From F1-60-MAGs104 sp964355975 (GTDB taxonomy: Bacteria; Planctomycetota; Phycisphaerae; Phycisphaerales; SM1A02), in assembly GCA_964355975.1 (NCBI GenBank), contig CAYHFW010000004.1:106457-170456 (forward strand): a stretch of 64,000 nt of DNA. Reading direction: 5' to 3'. The notes under the pieces were generated by a model. The model was not told the origin of the DNA, did not search any database, and saw only the letters and a list, made by a program, of their open reading frames with translations. Position 1 is the first letter of the stretch. Every line of letters starts with the position of its first letter. The position numbers and the translations under genes were made by a program. This document shows positions 17,005-24,823 of the stretch, piece by piece.

Positions 17005-17690
17005 TGTGTGAGACCCACTTTCTGCGGCGCACTGCGCTGCGCTGAAATCCAACTCACAACATCCGCAACTTCCTGCGCACTCAGTCCATTGGGTCGCTGG
17101 GGCATCGGTTGATTCCACGCAGGCATGCCCAGGTCGTTGCGCCCGTAGATCGTCGCGCTCCAGAGCCCTTGATCTGAAATCATGCGCAGGTACATCGTGT
17201 CGGTCACACTGCCGGCGCTGCCTTGCGGGCCGTGACAGTTTGCGCACGCCTGCGCGAAGACGAGCGCGCCAGCCGTGGCGTCACCCTGAACAACGAGGGG
17301 CGAGATTGTTCCCTCATGCAAACTGCCGAGTTTGCCTGCCCACAGCGTGCGCATGCCCTGAACGAACGACACGATCTGCTCCTGCGTGAATGGTCCACCC
17401 TCGCTCGCGAGGTAGGCCGGCATCGACCGCCCTTGCCCATGGGAGATTGCTTGGATCACCACTGCATCCGTTGCAACGGCCCAGTATTCGGCATTCATGA
17501 GTGGCAGCGCAGCACCCTCGGCCCCCTGCGAGTGACAGCCGCGGCAGTTTGTGTCGAAGGTGCGCTGCGTCGATGCAGTGGCAACCTGTGCAGGCGTCTG
17601 TGTCGCAGAGCGCGTTGCGGGTCGATCGCAACCGAGTGCAACGGTGATGACTGCCATGACTTCCAAGCCCAAGACAATCGCGCGACTCAT
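17001..17690 (-). CDS. Diheme cytochrome c lipoprotein
   Basis: 229 residues with a lipobox (ITVALGC, Cys about 21), so probably anchored to a membrane by lipid. Two c-type heme sites are visible: CRGCH near residue 49 and CANCH near residue 149, each followed by a plausible Met ligand (SMPAYLAS and LGMPAWNQP). It would shuttle electrons between the bc-type complex and the caa3 oxidase encoded in the same operon. It overlaps both neighbours by ATGA. Confidence 0.88.
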   Translation of the reverse strand: MSRAIVLGLEVMAVITVALGCDRPATRSATQTPAQVATASTQRTFDTNCRGCHSQGAEGAALPLMNAEYWAVATDAVVIQAISHGQGRSMPAYLASEGGPFTQEQIVSFVQGMRTLWAGKLGSLHEGTISPLVVQGDATAGALVFAQACANCHGPQGSAGSVTDTMYLRMISDQGLWSATIYGRNDLGMPAWNQPMPQRPNGLSAQEVADVVSWISAQRSAPQKVGLTQ

Positions 17691-18517
17691 CGTTTTTCTC
17701 CACGCGTGATTTGCAATCGCTCTGCGAGCGACTGGCCCGCACGCGTCGAGACCATTTCGCTGCGGCTGACGATCCATCCGCACACGAGGCCGAATGCGAC
17801 TTGGCTTGCGATGAACCAAGGCCACGAGATGTACTTCTCGAGCGCAGGGTTGACGATTCCAAGACTCGCCCAGACCAATCCCGTGACGATCAACGGTACG
17901 AGCACTCCACCAGCGAGCAGCGGACGGCGCGGCATCATCGGAAGCGCAGTCGTGTAGAGCAACCCAACCGCGATTGACATCACGATGTGAATCGCGACCG
18001 CGATCACGAACCAACCTGCATGAAACTGTTCGAGGGTTTGAAGGTCTGCCGCGCCAACTCCAGGAACAACTGAACCGGTCAGCAGATTGATCGGCAACCA
18101 AACGCCAGCATGTTTCGAGATTCCCCACGCACACGCGACAAGCGCCATGGCGACTCCACCGACAAGCCCACCACGAACACCGGCGCGAATTGGATGCATC
18201 TCTGCCGGAAACAGTGGGCGCGGCGCGGCTCGTCCGCTCGCAGCAACTGCGTAGTTTGGAGCGGGCATCTGCAGCAACTCTTGCGGGATTTCTTCGAGCC
18301 GCTCATCAGGAAAGATCGCCTTGAACCAGAGCACCGCTCCCCAAAGCGCCGCGGCAATTCCAAGAGCCAAGACGTACGTGTTCGTCACGATCGCCGCGCC
18401 AAGCAATGCCACTCCGAGCGCCATGACCAACGGTCCAGCGGTCGGCTCTGGGATTGCACGGCTGTACGGAACTTCGCACTGCGACTCGGTTGAGGATGAG
18501 TTTGCTTCTCGTTTCAT
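17687..18517 (-). CDS. Multi-pass membrane protein of the respiratory operon, function unknown
   Basis: 276 residues with about seven hydrophobic helices: two between residues 28 and 72, then five from about 110 to 255. A polar, proline-containing loop (IPQELLQMPAPNYAVAAS) separates the two groups. I do not recognise a named family. His and Trp residues near helix ends (EQFHAGWFVI, IAVAIHIVMS) could be structural or bind heme. It directly abuts the subunit III gene (its ATG follows the TAA without a gap) and overlaps the diheme cytochrome gene, so it is probably an accessory or subunit-IV-like part of the oxidase or supercomplex. Confidence 0.65.
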   Translation of the reverse strand: MKREANSSSTESQCEVPYSRAIPEPTAGPLVMALGVALLGAAIVTNTYVLALGIAAALWGAVLWFKAIFPDERLEEIPQELLQMPAPNYAVAASGRAAPRPLFPAEMHPIRAGVRGGLVGGVAMALVACAWGISKHAGVWLPINLLTGSVVPGVGAADLQTLEQFHAGWFVIAVAIHIVMSIAVGLLYTTALPMMPRRPLLAGGVLVPLIVTGLVWASLGIVNPALEKYISWPWFIASQVAFGLVCGWIVSRSEMVSTRAGQSLAERLQITRGEKR

Positions 18518-19114
18518 TTAGCGACCAATCACGTAGACAGTGACAAAGACAACAATCCACACCGCATCGACGAAATGCCAATACCAACTCACGAGATCAA
18601 ACGCGTGTGCGTGTCGAGGCTTCACACATCCGAGCAATCCAAGAACGAGCACGGTGCTCAACAGGATCAGTCCGACGATCACGTGAAAGAGATGTAATCC
18701 GACCAGTGAGTAGAAAGTCGTTCCAAAGAGATTCGTCGACGGATACAGCCCGTCCGTCTGCATCAAGCCAGCCCACTCAACGATCGTGCCTCCAACGAAG
18801 AACGCACCCAGAGCGATCGTCACTGCCAGCCAGAGCCAACACTTGGCGTGTTGGCCACGCTCGAGCATGTGCACTGCCGCGATTGCGGTGAACGAACTCG
18901 AGATCAGTGCGATTGAGTTCACGATCACGAGCCCGAGTTCGAGCACCTGTGCTGGCTGCGGGCCCGTCGCACTCTTGCCGATGTAGAACAGGTACGCGAC
19001 CACAAACGTCAAGAAGATGCAGCTCTCTGCAGTGATCAAGCACACCATCCCGACCTTGCCGCGGGATGGACGCCAGATCTCCGGCGCCCCTGCTTGTGCC
19101 TTCATAGAACTCAT
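18518..19114 (-). CDS. ctaE: Cytochrome c oxidase subunit III
   Basis: 198 residues, five membrane helices, the short form of subunit III that lacks the first two helices. Family marks: GMVCLITAESCIFLTFVVAY, FYSLVGLHLFHVIVGL and the C-terminal VSWYWHFVDAVWIVVFVTVY. It stabilises the catalytic core. It overlaps the ctaD stop by ATGA. Confidence 0.93.
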   Translation of the reverse strand: MSSMKAQAGAPEIWRPSRGKVGMVCLITAESCIFLTFVVAYLFYIGKSATGPQPAQVLELGLVIVNSIALISSSFTAIAAVHMLERGQHAKCWLWLAVTIALGAFFVGGTIVEWAGLMQTDGLYPSTNLFGTTFYSLVGLHLFHVIVGLILLSTVLVLGLLGCVKPRHAHAFDLVSWYWHFVDAVWIVVFVTVYVIGR

Positions 19115-20793
19115 GAGATCTCCTCATGCTGCGAATCTGGATCGCTTGGGTTCTTCACATCCCAGAGTGGACGCGCAGATCCGACGGTTGGCACTTGATC
19201 AAAATTCCATTCGGGAGGTGGGCTCGTCGTTGCCCATTCGAGCGTCCAAGCATTCCACGGATCATTGCCAGCACGCTCGCCCTTGCGCAGCGATCGCACA
19301 ACATTCCAAAGAAAGAAGAGGAGCGCGACTGCCTGAACGATCACTCCAATCGACGAGAGCAGGTTCCAGAGTTCGAGCCCTCGGTCGGGTTGGTACATGT
19401 AAATGCGGCGCGGCATCCCAAGAATTCCCGAGATGTGCATCGGAAAGAATGTCAGGTTGAAGCCGATAAAGATGAGCCAGAAAAACCACTTGCCGAGTCG
19501 CTCGCAGAGCATGCGCCCTGTTGCCTTTGGAAACCAATAGAAGAACCCGCTGAAGATTCCAAAGACTGTGCCACCAAAGAGCACGTAGTGAAAGTGCCCA
19601 ACGACGAAGTAACTGTCTGAGAGTTGCCAAGTGAATGGAACGACCGCAAGCATCACGCCAGTCAATCCGCCGAAGATGAACATCCCAAGAAACGCCGTCG
19701 CAAAGAGCATCGGCGTTGCGAAGATGATGCGACCTCCCACCATCGTTCCAAGCCAGTTAAAGATCTTGATTCCTGTTGGCACGGCAATCAGAAATGTGCT
19801 CGCAGCGAAAAATGCATTGAGCGCTGGCGACATTCCAATGGCAAACATGTGATGAGCCCACACGCCGAGCGAGATGAATCCAATCGCAACCGTCGCGGCG
19901 ACCATCAGCGGATAACCAAAGATCACTTTGCGACTAAAGACTGGAATGACTTCAGAGATAAATCCGAATGCGGGCAGCACCAGGATGTAGACCTCGGGAT
20001 GACCGAAGAACCAGAAGAGATGCTGCCAGAGAATCGACGATCCACCATTTTGTGTGTCGAAGAAATGCATCCCCAGTGACCGATCGAGGAGCAACATGAT
20101 CTGCGCTCCCGTGAGCACCGGGATTGCGATGATGACGAGCACGCTCACAACGAGCATCATCCAACCCATGAGCGGCATGCGCATCAAGGTCATCCCGGGG
20201 CAGCGCATCACAAGAATTGTGGTGAGCAAATTGATTGCTGTCGTGATGCTGCCAAAGCCGCTCACCATGATGCCAAGAATCCAATAGTCCGTTGCGTTGC
20301 CGCGCGAGAAAGTCTTGTTCGTCAATGGCGCGTACGCAAACCAGCCGACATCCGGCGCTGCAGAGGTGCCATACAGCCCTTGCGCACCGATGTATGAGTA
20401 ATAGAGCAGCGCCGCACCGAAAACAAAGAGCCAGAGACCAAAGGCATTCAGTCGTGGAAACGCCATGTCCCGCGCGCCGATCATCAACGGAATCAGATAG
20501 TTCGCCATCCCAAGCAAGATGGGCATTCCCACAAGAAACACCATCGTGGTGCCGTGCATCGTGAACAGCTGATTGAACGTCGCAGGATCGACGACCTTGC
20601 CCGCAGCATGGGCGAGTTGCGCTCGCATGAAAGCAGCTTCAACACCTGCGACCAAGAAGAAGAACAATCCGAAGCAGACGTACATGATGCCGAGGCGTTT
20701 GTGGTCGACCGTCACTGCCCACCCGTGCAGACGCGCGCCGAGTGTCTCACTCACTTCAGCAGGAATGGATGGATGGTGTTGTGCAGATGTCAT
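19111..20793 (-). CDS. ctaD: Cytochrome c oxidase subunit I (caa3 type)
   Basis: 560 residues, twelve membrane helices. Heme and copper ligands are present: MHGTTMVFLV for heme a, WFFGHPEVYILVLP with the cross-linked His-Tyr pair, WAHHMF for CuB, and VGHFHYVLF for hemes a3 and a. This is the A-type proton-pumping terminal oxidase that reduces oxygen to water. It lies 7 nt after ctaC and overlaps ctaE. Confidence 0.97.
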   Translation of the reverse strand: MTSAQHHPSIPAEVSETLGARLHGWAVTVDHKRLGIMYVCFGLFFFLVAGVEAAFMRAQLAHAAGKVVDPATFNQLFTMHGTTMVFLVGMPILLGMANYLIPLMIGARDMAFPRLNAFGLWLFVFGAALLYYSYIGAQGLYGTSAAPDVGWFAYAPLTNKTFSRGNATDYWILGIMVSGFGSITTAINLLTTILVMRCPGMTLMRMPLMGWMMLVVSVLVIIAIPVLTGAQIMLLLDRSLGMHFFDTQNGGSSILWQHLFWFFGHPEVYILVLPAFGFISEVIPVFSRKVIFGYPLMVAATVAIGFISLGVWAHHMFAIGMSPALNAFFAASTFLIAVPTGIKIFNWLGTMVGGRIIFATPMLFATAFLGMFIFGGLTGVMLAVVPFTWQLSDSYFVVGHFHYVLFGGTVFGIFSGFFYWFPKATGRMLCERLGKWFFWLIFIGFNLTFFPMHISGILGMPRRIYMYQPDRGLELWNLLSSIGVIVQAVALLFFLWNVVRSLRKGERAGNDPWNAWTLEWATTSPPPEWNFDQVPTVGSARPLWDVKNPSDPDSQHEEIS

Positions 20794-20800
20794 TGCGTTT

Positions 20801-21871
20801 TCATTTCAAAGTAAGAAGGAACGCGACAACAGCATCGAGTTGCGCACCTTCGAGTTTCAGACTCGGCATGTTGCATCCAATCTTCAGATTCTGAGGATCA
20901 TCGACCCACGCGCGCAACGTCTCTGGGTTGAGCGGCGCGACGCCAGCGCCGATGGTCTCGCGGCTCATGAGGTGGGTGAGGTTTGGTCCAAACGCCCCAA
21001 CGCTGAGCCCATCCACGGTGTGGCAGTTCATGCATGCGAGTTCGGCGAAGAGTGCGCGCCCAGCATTGACCGATGCATCTTCGACGGTGGGCGCCAATTG
21101 TGCGTTGCACCATCCTTCGAAAGCTTCATCAGAAACGACCCGCACCCGCAGCAGCATGTTTGCGTGCTGCGTTCCGCAGTATTCGGCACACTGGCCGAGG
21201 TAGGTGCCCTGCGCCTCTGCCTCAAACCACGTGTGATTCACATGATTCGGAATGACGTCGGTCTTTCCAGCGAGCCGCGGCACCCACCACGAATGAATCA
21301 CATCGGCCGAACGCAGATTGAGCCAGACAGGGCGCCCCACTGGCACGACGAGTTCATTCGCCGTCACGATGGTCGTGCCTGACGCACTCGGCAAGCGGTA
21401 CTCCCACCACCATTGATGGCCGATCACATCAACTTCGAGCGCCCCCGCCGGAGGCGCTTCGAGTTCAACCTCGCGAATCGTGCGCACCGTTGCGAGTGCG
21501 AGAACAAAGACAATCACGCACGGAATAATTGTCCATGCGAGCTCAACGGGATTGCTGCCGAAGACCTGGACGGGCTCGCCCGCTTGCGCCTTTCGACTGC
21601 GAAAGCGAATGATCGACCAGACAAGCACGCTCTCAACAACGATGAAAATTCCTGCGGTGATCCCCAGGACCAGCCATGCCAGGTCGCGAATCTTGCGCGC
21701 TGGAGGACTCGCGGGATGAAAGATGTCGAGGTCGCCCGCGTTGACGTTGGCCGTCGAATCACTGTTCGACGGAGCGCAAATCGCTGCATTTCCACCGGAC
21801 AGTGCATGCGTGGCAGGAGTAATGGCGAACGAGCACACCGACAGCAAAATCAAAATGAATGCGCGTCGCAT
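20801..21871 (-). CDS. ctaC: Cytochrome c oxidase subunit II with C-terminal cytochrome c domain
   Basis: 356 residues: signal peptide (MRRAFILILL start chosen for this), two membrane helices (about 60-80 and 95-120), the cupredoxin domain with GHQWWWEY and a complete CuA site (HSWWVPRLAGK, GQCAEYCGTQHANM), then a fused heme c domain with CMNCH near residue 288 and a distal Met in GCNMPSLK. The fused heme makes this a caa3-type oxidase. First gene of the minus-strand respiratory operon. Confidence 0.95.
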   Translation of the reverse strand: MRRAFILILLSVCSFAITPATHALSGGNAAICAPSNSDSTANVNAGDLDIFHPASPPARKIRDLAWLVLGITAGIFIVVESVLVWSIIRFRSRKAQAGEPVQVFGSNPVELAWTIIPCVIVFVLALATVRTIREVELEAPPAGALEVDVIGHQWWWEYRLPSASGTTIVTANELVVPVGRPVWLNLRSADVIHSWWVPRLAGKTDVIPNHVNHTWFEAEAQGTYLGQCAEYCGTQHANMLLRVRVVSDEAFEGWCNAQLAPTVEDASVNAGRALFAELACMNCHTVDGLSVGAFGPNLTHLMSRETIGAGVAPLNPETLRAWVDDPQNLKIGCNMPSLKLEGAQLDAVVAFLLTLK

Positions 21872-21941
21872 GTCTAGGCGCAAGAGTAGCAAGTGAGACT
21901 CCACCAACCATGAAACAATTGTTAGTATCGAACGCGTTCTT

Positions 21942-22027
21942 GCCGGCGTGGCGGAACTGGCAGACGCGATGGACTCAAAATCCATTGGGGCTCACACCTC
22001 GTGCAGGTTCGATTCCTGTCGCCGGTA
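21942..22027 (+). tRNA. tRNA-Leu (anticodon CAA)
   Basis: A class II tRNA of 86 nt with a 7-bp acceptor stem (GCCGGCG with CGCCGGT, first pair G-U), a CTCAAAA anticodon loop giving CAA, a long variable arm and a GTTCGATTC T-loop. CCA is not encoded. A -10-like TAGTAT lies about 14 nt upstream. Confidence 0.93.
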
Positions 22028-22046
22028 CTTTTCGACGAAGTCTCAA

Positions 22047-23522
22047 TCACTCGGAGAACGATCCTCGCGAGTAGTTTGGAGATTCCTTTGTGATTTGAAT
22101 GTCATGAGGGTGATTCTCAACCACGGTTGCAGAGCTGACGCGAACAAATCTTGCTTCACGCCGGAATGCTTCAATTGTCGCGCATCCGCAGTAACCCATC
22201 GCACTGCGCAGTCCGCCAACCATCTGATAGACGAAGTCGCTGAGATGACCGCGGTATGGAACGCGTCCTTCAACTCCCTCGGGAACAAATTTGCGCGAGC
22301 CAGCCTGTCCGTATCGATCGGCGCTTCCTGCATCCATTGCCCCCTCGCTGCCCATCCCGCGGTACACCTTGAATCGTCGATTGCTGTGCAAGACGAGTTC
22401 GCCTGGACTTTCATCAAGTCCCGCAAAGAGTCCGCCGAGCATGACGCTGTGCGCTCCCGCCGCGATCGCTTTGGCAATGTCGCCTGAGAGCCGCACCCCG
22501 CCGTCTGCAATCACGGGCACACCGGCATCCTCAGCGACCGAGACTGCATTGAGAATCGCGGTGATCTGCGGCATCCCGACGCCAGTGACAACGCGCGTTG
22601 TGCAAATCGATCCGGGACCAATTCCAACCTTGATTGCATCGGCACCAGCGTCGATCAGCGCTTTGGCTCCATCGGCAGTGCCGACATTGCCCGCGATCAC
22701 TTCAATGGCGTAGCGCTTCTTCATCTCGCGAACGGTTTCGAGCACATTCTCGCTGTGACCATGCGCAGTATCGACCACGATCACGTCAACCTCGGCGGCG
22801 ATCAACGCCTCGATGCGTTCGTACTGGCGCACTCCAACCGATGCTCCAACGCGCAACCTTCCGCGTGAATCGCGGCAGGCCCTTGGATGGCGGCGCGTGT
22901 TGTCAATGTCGCGCATCGTGACAAGTCCGGTGAGGCGCCCTGCGTCATCAACGAGCGGCAACTTCTCGACGCGCGCACGAATCATGATCGCTTCCGCTTG
23001 GTCGAGCGGAGTAGTGATCCTTCCAGTCACGAGCGCTTTGCTCGTCATGGCATCGCCCACGGTCGTTGTTCCCGCAATCTTGGCGATGAACTTCATGTCG
23101 CGGCGCGTCAGAATTCCAACAAGTTTTCCGCTGCGCGTTCCATCTTCAGTCACAGGAAACCCGCTCACACCCTGCTCGCTCATCAGGGCAAGCGCACGCG
23201 CGACAGACTCGTTTGGACTCAACACGACTGGGTCGACGATGATGCCATTCTCGCTGCGCTTGACCCGCGCGACTTCGCTCGCTTGCCGCTGGGGAGTCAT
23301 GTTTTTGTGGATGATCCCGATTCCCCCCTCTTGTGCGAGCGCACGCGCCAGAGTCGATTCAGTCACAGTGTCCATCGGCGCCGAAACCAGCGGGATGCCG
23401 ATCGTGATGTTGCGCGTGAGGCGGGTCGAGATGTCGGCCGCTTCAGGAACGATTGCACTCAATCGTGGAATCAGAAGGACATCATCAAAGGTAATCCCGT
23501 CTTGGGAAATCTTGTGTTCCAT
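22047..23522 (-). CDS. guaB: IMP dehydrogenase
   Basis: 491 residues, normal length. TIM-barrel start TFDDVLLIPRLS, two CBS domains between about 95 and 215, the substrate loop DTAHGHSENVLE, the catalytic loop GPGSICTTRVVTGVG with the active Cys, then YRGMGSEGAM and the flap. It oxidises IMP to XMP with NAD, the first committed step of GMP synthesis. Its ATG is 41 nt from the pilT-like ATG on the other strand, so the two share a short divergent promoter region. Confidence 0.96.
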   Translation of the reverse strand: MEHKISQDGITFDDVLLIPRLSAIVPEAADISTRLTRNITIGIPLVSAPMDTVTESTLARALAQEGGIGIIHKNMTPQRQASEVARVKRSENGIIVDPVVLSPNESVARALALMSEQGVSGFPVTEDGTRSGKLVGILTRRDMKFIAKIAGTTTVGDAMTSKALVTGRITTPLDQAEAIMIRARVEKLPLVDDAGRLTGLVTMRDIDNTRRHPRACRDSRGRLRVGASVGVRQYERIEALIAAEVDVIVVDTAHGHSENVLETVREMKKRYAIEVIAGNVGTADGAKALIDAGADAIKVGIGPGSICTTRVVTGVGMPQITAILNAVSVAEDAGVPVIADGGVRLSGDIAKAIAAGAHSVMLGGLFAGLDESPGELVLHSNRRFKVYRGMGSEGAMDAGSADRYGQAGSRKFVPEGVEGRVPYRGHLSDFVYQMVGGLRSAMGYCGCATIEAFRREARFVRVSSATVVENHPHDIQITKESPNYSRGSFSE

Positions 23523-23563
23523 TGGGAGATGATCGGACGATTTTTGATTCCCGTCAAGCGACC

Positions 23564-24769
23564 ATGCCCAGAGTCGACCTCCCCTTGCTACGCTTGGGAA
23601 TTCTTGGGAAAGTCACCAAAGGAACTGCCTTGAGCCACGCAAGAAACGAACTACTGACACCCGTCGCGACCGACCTTCGCGGAACCCAACCAGGCGAGGG
23701 CCGAAAGGCATGGAATTCTTGGTTGACCGCAATCATCAAGATCGAAGGCAGCGACCTCATCGTGAAGGCTGGACTTCCTCCGCGCATCCGTCACCGTGGT
23801 GCACTGAGAGATCTCGCGGCGCCACCCGTCTCTGAAGAGTTGATGTTTCAAGTTGCCAAGGACATCTTGGACCCCAATCAACTCGACCACTTTCGCCGAA
23901 ATGGCTCGATGGACTTCGCATTCGACTTTGACCAAGGGCGTCGATTTCGTGTGAATCTTTTTATGGCGCGCGGCCGACCTGCCGTCGCAGCGCGACTCAT
24001 CACGAGCAAGATCAAGACATTTGAAGAACTCGGGCTTCGACCCGCGCTCGGCGACATCGCGATGGCAGCACAAGGACTGATCCTCTTTTCTGGAGTCACC
24101 GGCTCTGGCAAGAGCACGTCAATCGCAGCGATGATGCAGTACGTGAATGAGCGCAAGAAGGTGCACATCGTCACGATCGAAGATCCGATCGAATACATCT
24201 TCACCGACGTCAAGGCGACCATCAATCAACGCGAGATCGGTATCGATTGCACAAACTTTAACGATGCGCTCCGTGCGCTTGTGCGTGAAAACCCCGACAT
24301 TTGTCTCGTGGGAGAAATGCGCGACTACGAAACATTCGAAGCCGCTGTGCGCGCCGCTGAAACAGGCCACTTGGTCTTCGGAACGATCCATGCCTCGAGC
24401 GCCTGGCAGACCTTCGGGCGTATCTACGACCTGTTTCCGGTGAACGAGCGCGACCAGATTCGAAAACTGCTCGCATACAACTTGCGCGCGATCATCTATC
24501 AGAAGTTGCTGCCAACGCTCAAGCCAGACGTGGCCCGCATCCCCGCGCTCGAGATCCTTCTCAACACTCCCGCAGTGCAGAAGTACATCCTCGAGGCGCG
24601 TGAAGGCGATCTGCTCGAAGTGATCAAGAGTGGACGCGACGAAGGCATGCTCGACTTCACGTCGGCACTCGTCGAACTCGTTGAATCAGAGATGGTGCAT
24701 CAGCGCGTGGCCATCGAAGCAACTCCCCGCCCAGAGGAACTCAAGATGCGACTCAAGGGCATTACGTAA
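23564..24769 (+). CDS. PilT-like secretion/retraction ATPase
   Basis: 401 residues from the ATG used; a TTG 42 nt upstream and later starts are possible. N-terminal PilT sensor (IIKIEGSDLIVKAGLPPRIR), Walker A GVTGSGKSTS (about 177-186), Asp box VTIEDPIEYIF, Walker B LVGEMRD (about 248-254) and the His box TGHLVFGTIHAS are all intact, so it should be an active hexameric ATPase. PilT drives retraction of type IV pili. No pilin, PilC or PilQ gene is nearby; the next two genes encode a degenerate PilB/GspE-like protein and a CvpA-like membrane protein. Confidence 0.88.
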   Translation: MPRVDLPLLRLGILGKVTKGTALSHARNELLTPVATDLRGTQPGEGRKAWNSWLTAIIKIEGSDLIVKAGLPPRIRHRGALRDLAAPPVSEELMFQVAKDILDPNQLDHFRRNGSMDFAFDFDQGRRFRVNLFMARGRPAVAARLITSKIKTFEELGLRPALGDIAMAAQGLILFSGVTGSGKSTSIAAMMQYVNERKKVHIVTIEDPIEYIFTDVKATINQREIGIDCTNFNDALRALVRENPDICLVGEMRDYETFEAAVRAAETGHLVFGTIHASSAWQTFGRIYDLFPVNERDQIRKLLAYNLRAIIYQKLLPTLKPDVARIPALEILLNTPAVQKYILEAREGDLLEVIKSGRDEGMLDFTSALVELVESEMVHQRVAIEATPRPEELKMRLKGIT

Positions 24770-24779
24770 GTTTCGGCTC

Positions 24780-24823
24780 ATTTCTCGCGCATTTCTCGCG
24801 CATGTCTCGCGCACTTCTCGCAT
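24780..24823 (+). repeat. Four tandem 11-bp repeats directly before a start codon
   Basis: Four head-to-tail copies of A[TC][TG]TCTCGCGC end exactly at the ATG of the PilB-like gene. The first two copies are identical, the third has one change and the fourth is partly degenerate. No Shine-Dalgarno sequence is visible. The array fills most of the gap after the pilT-like gene. Confidence 0.75.
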
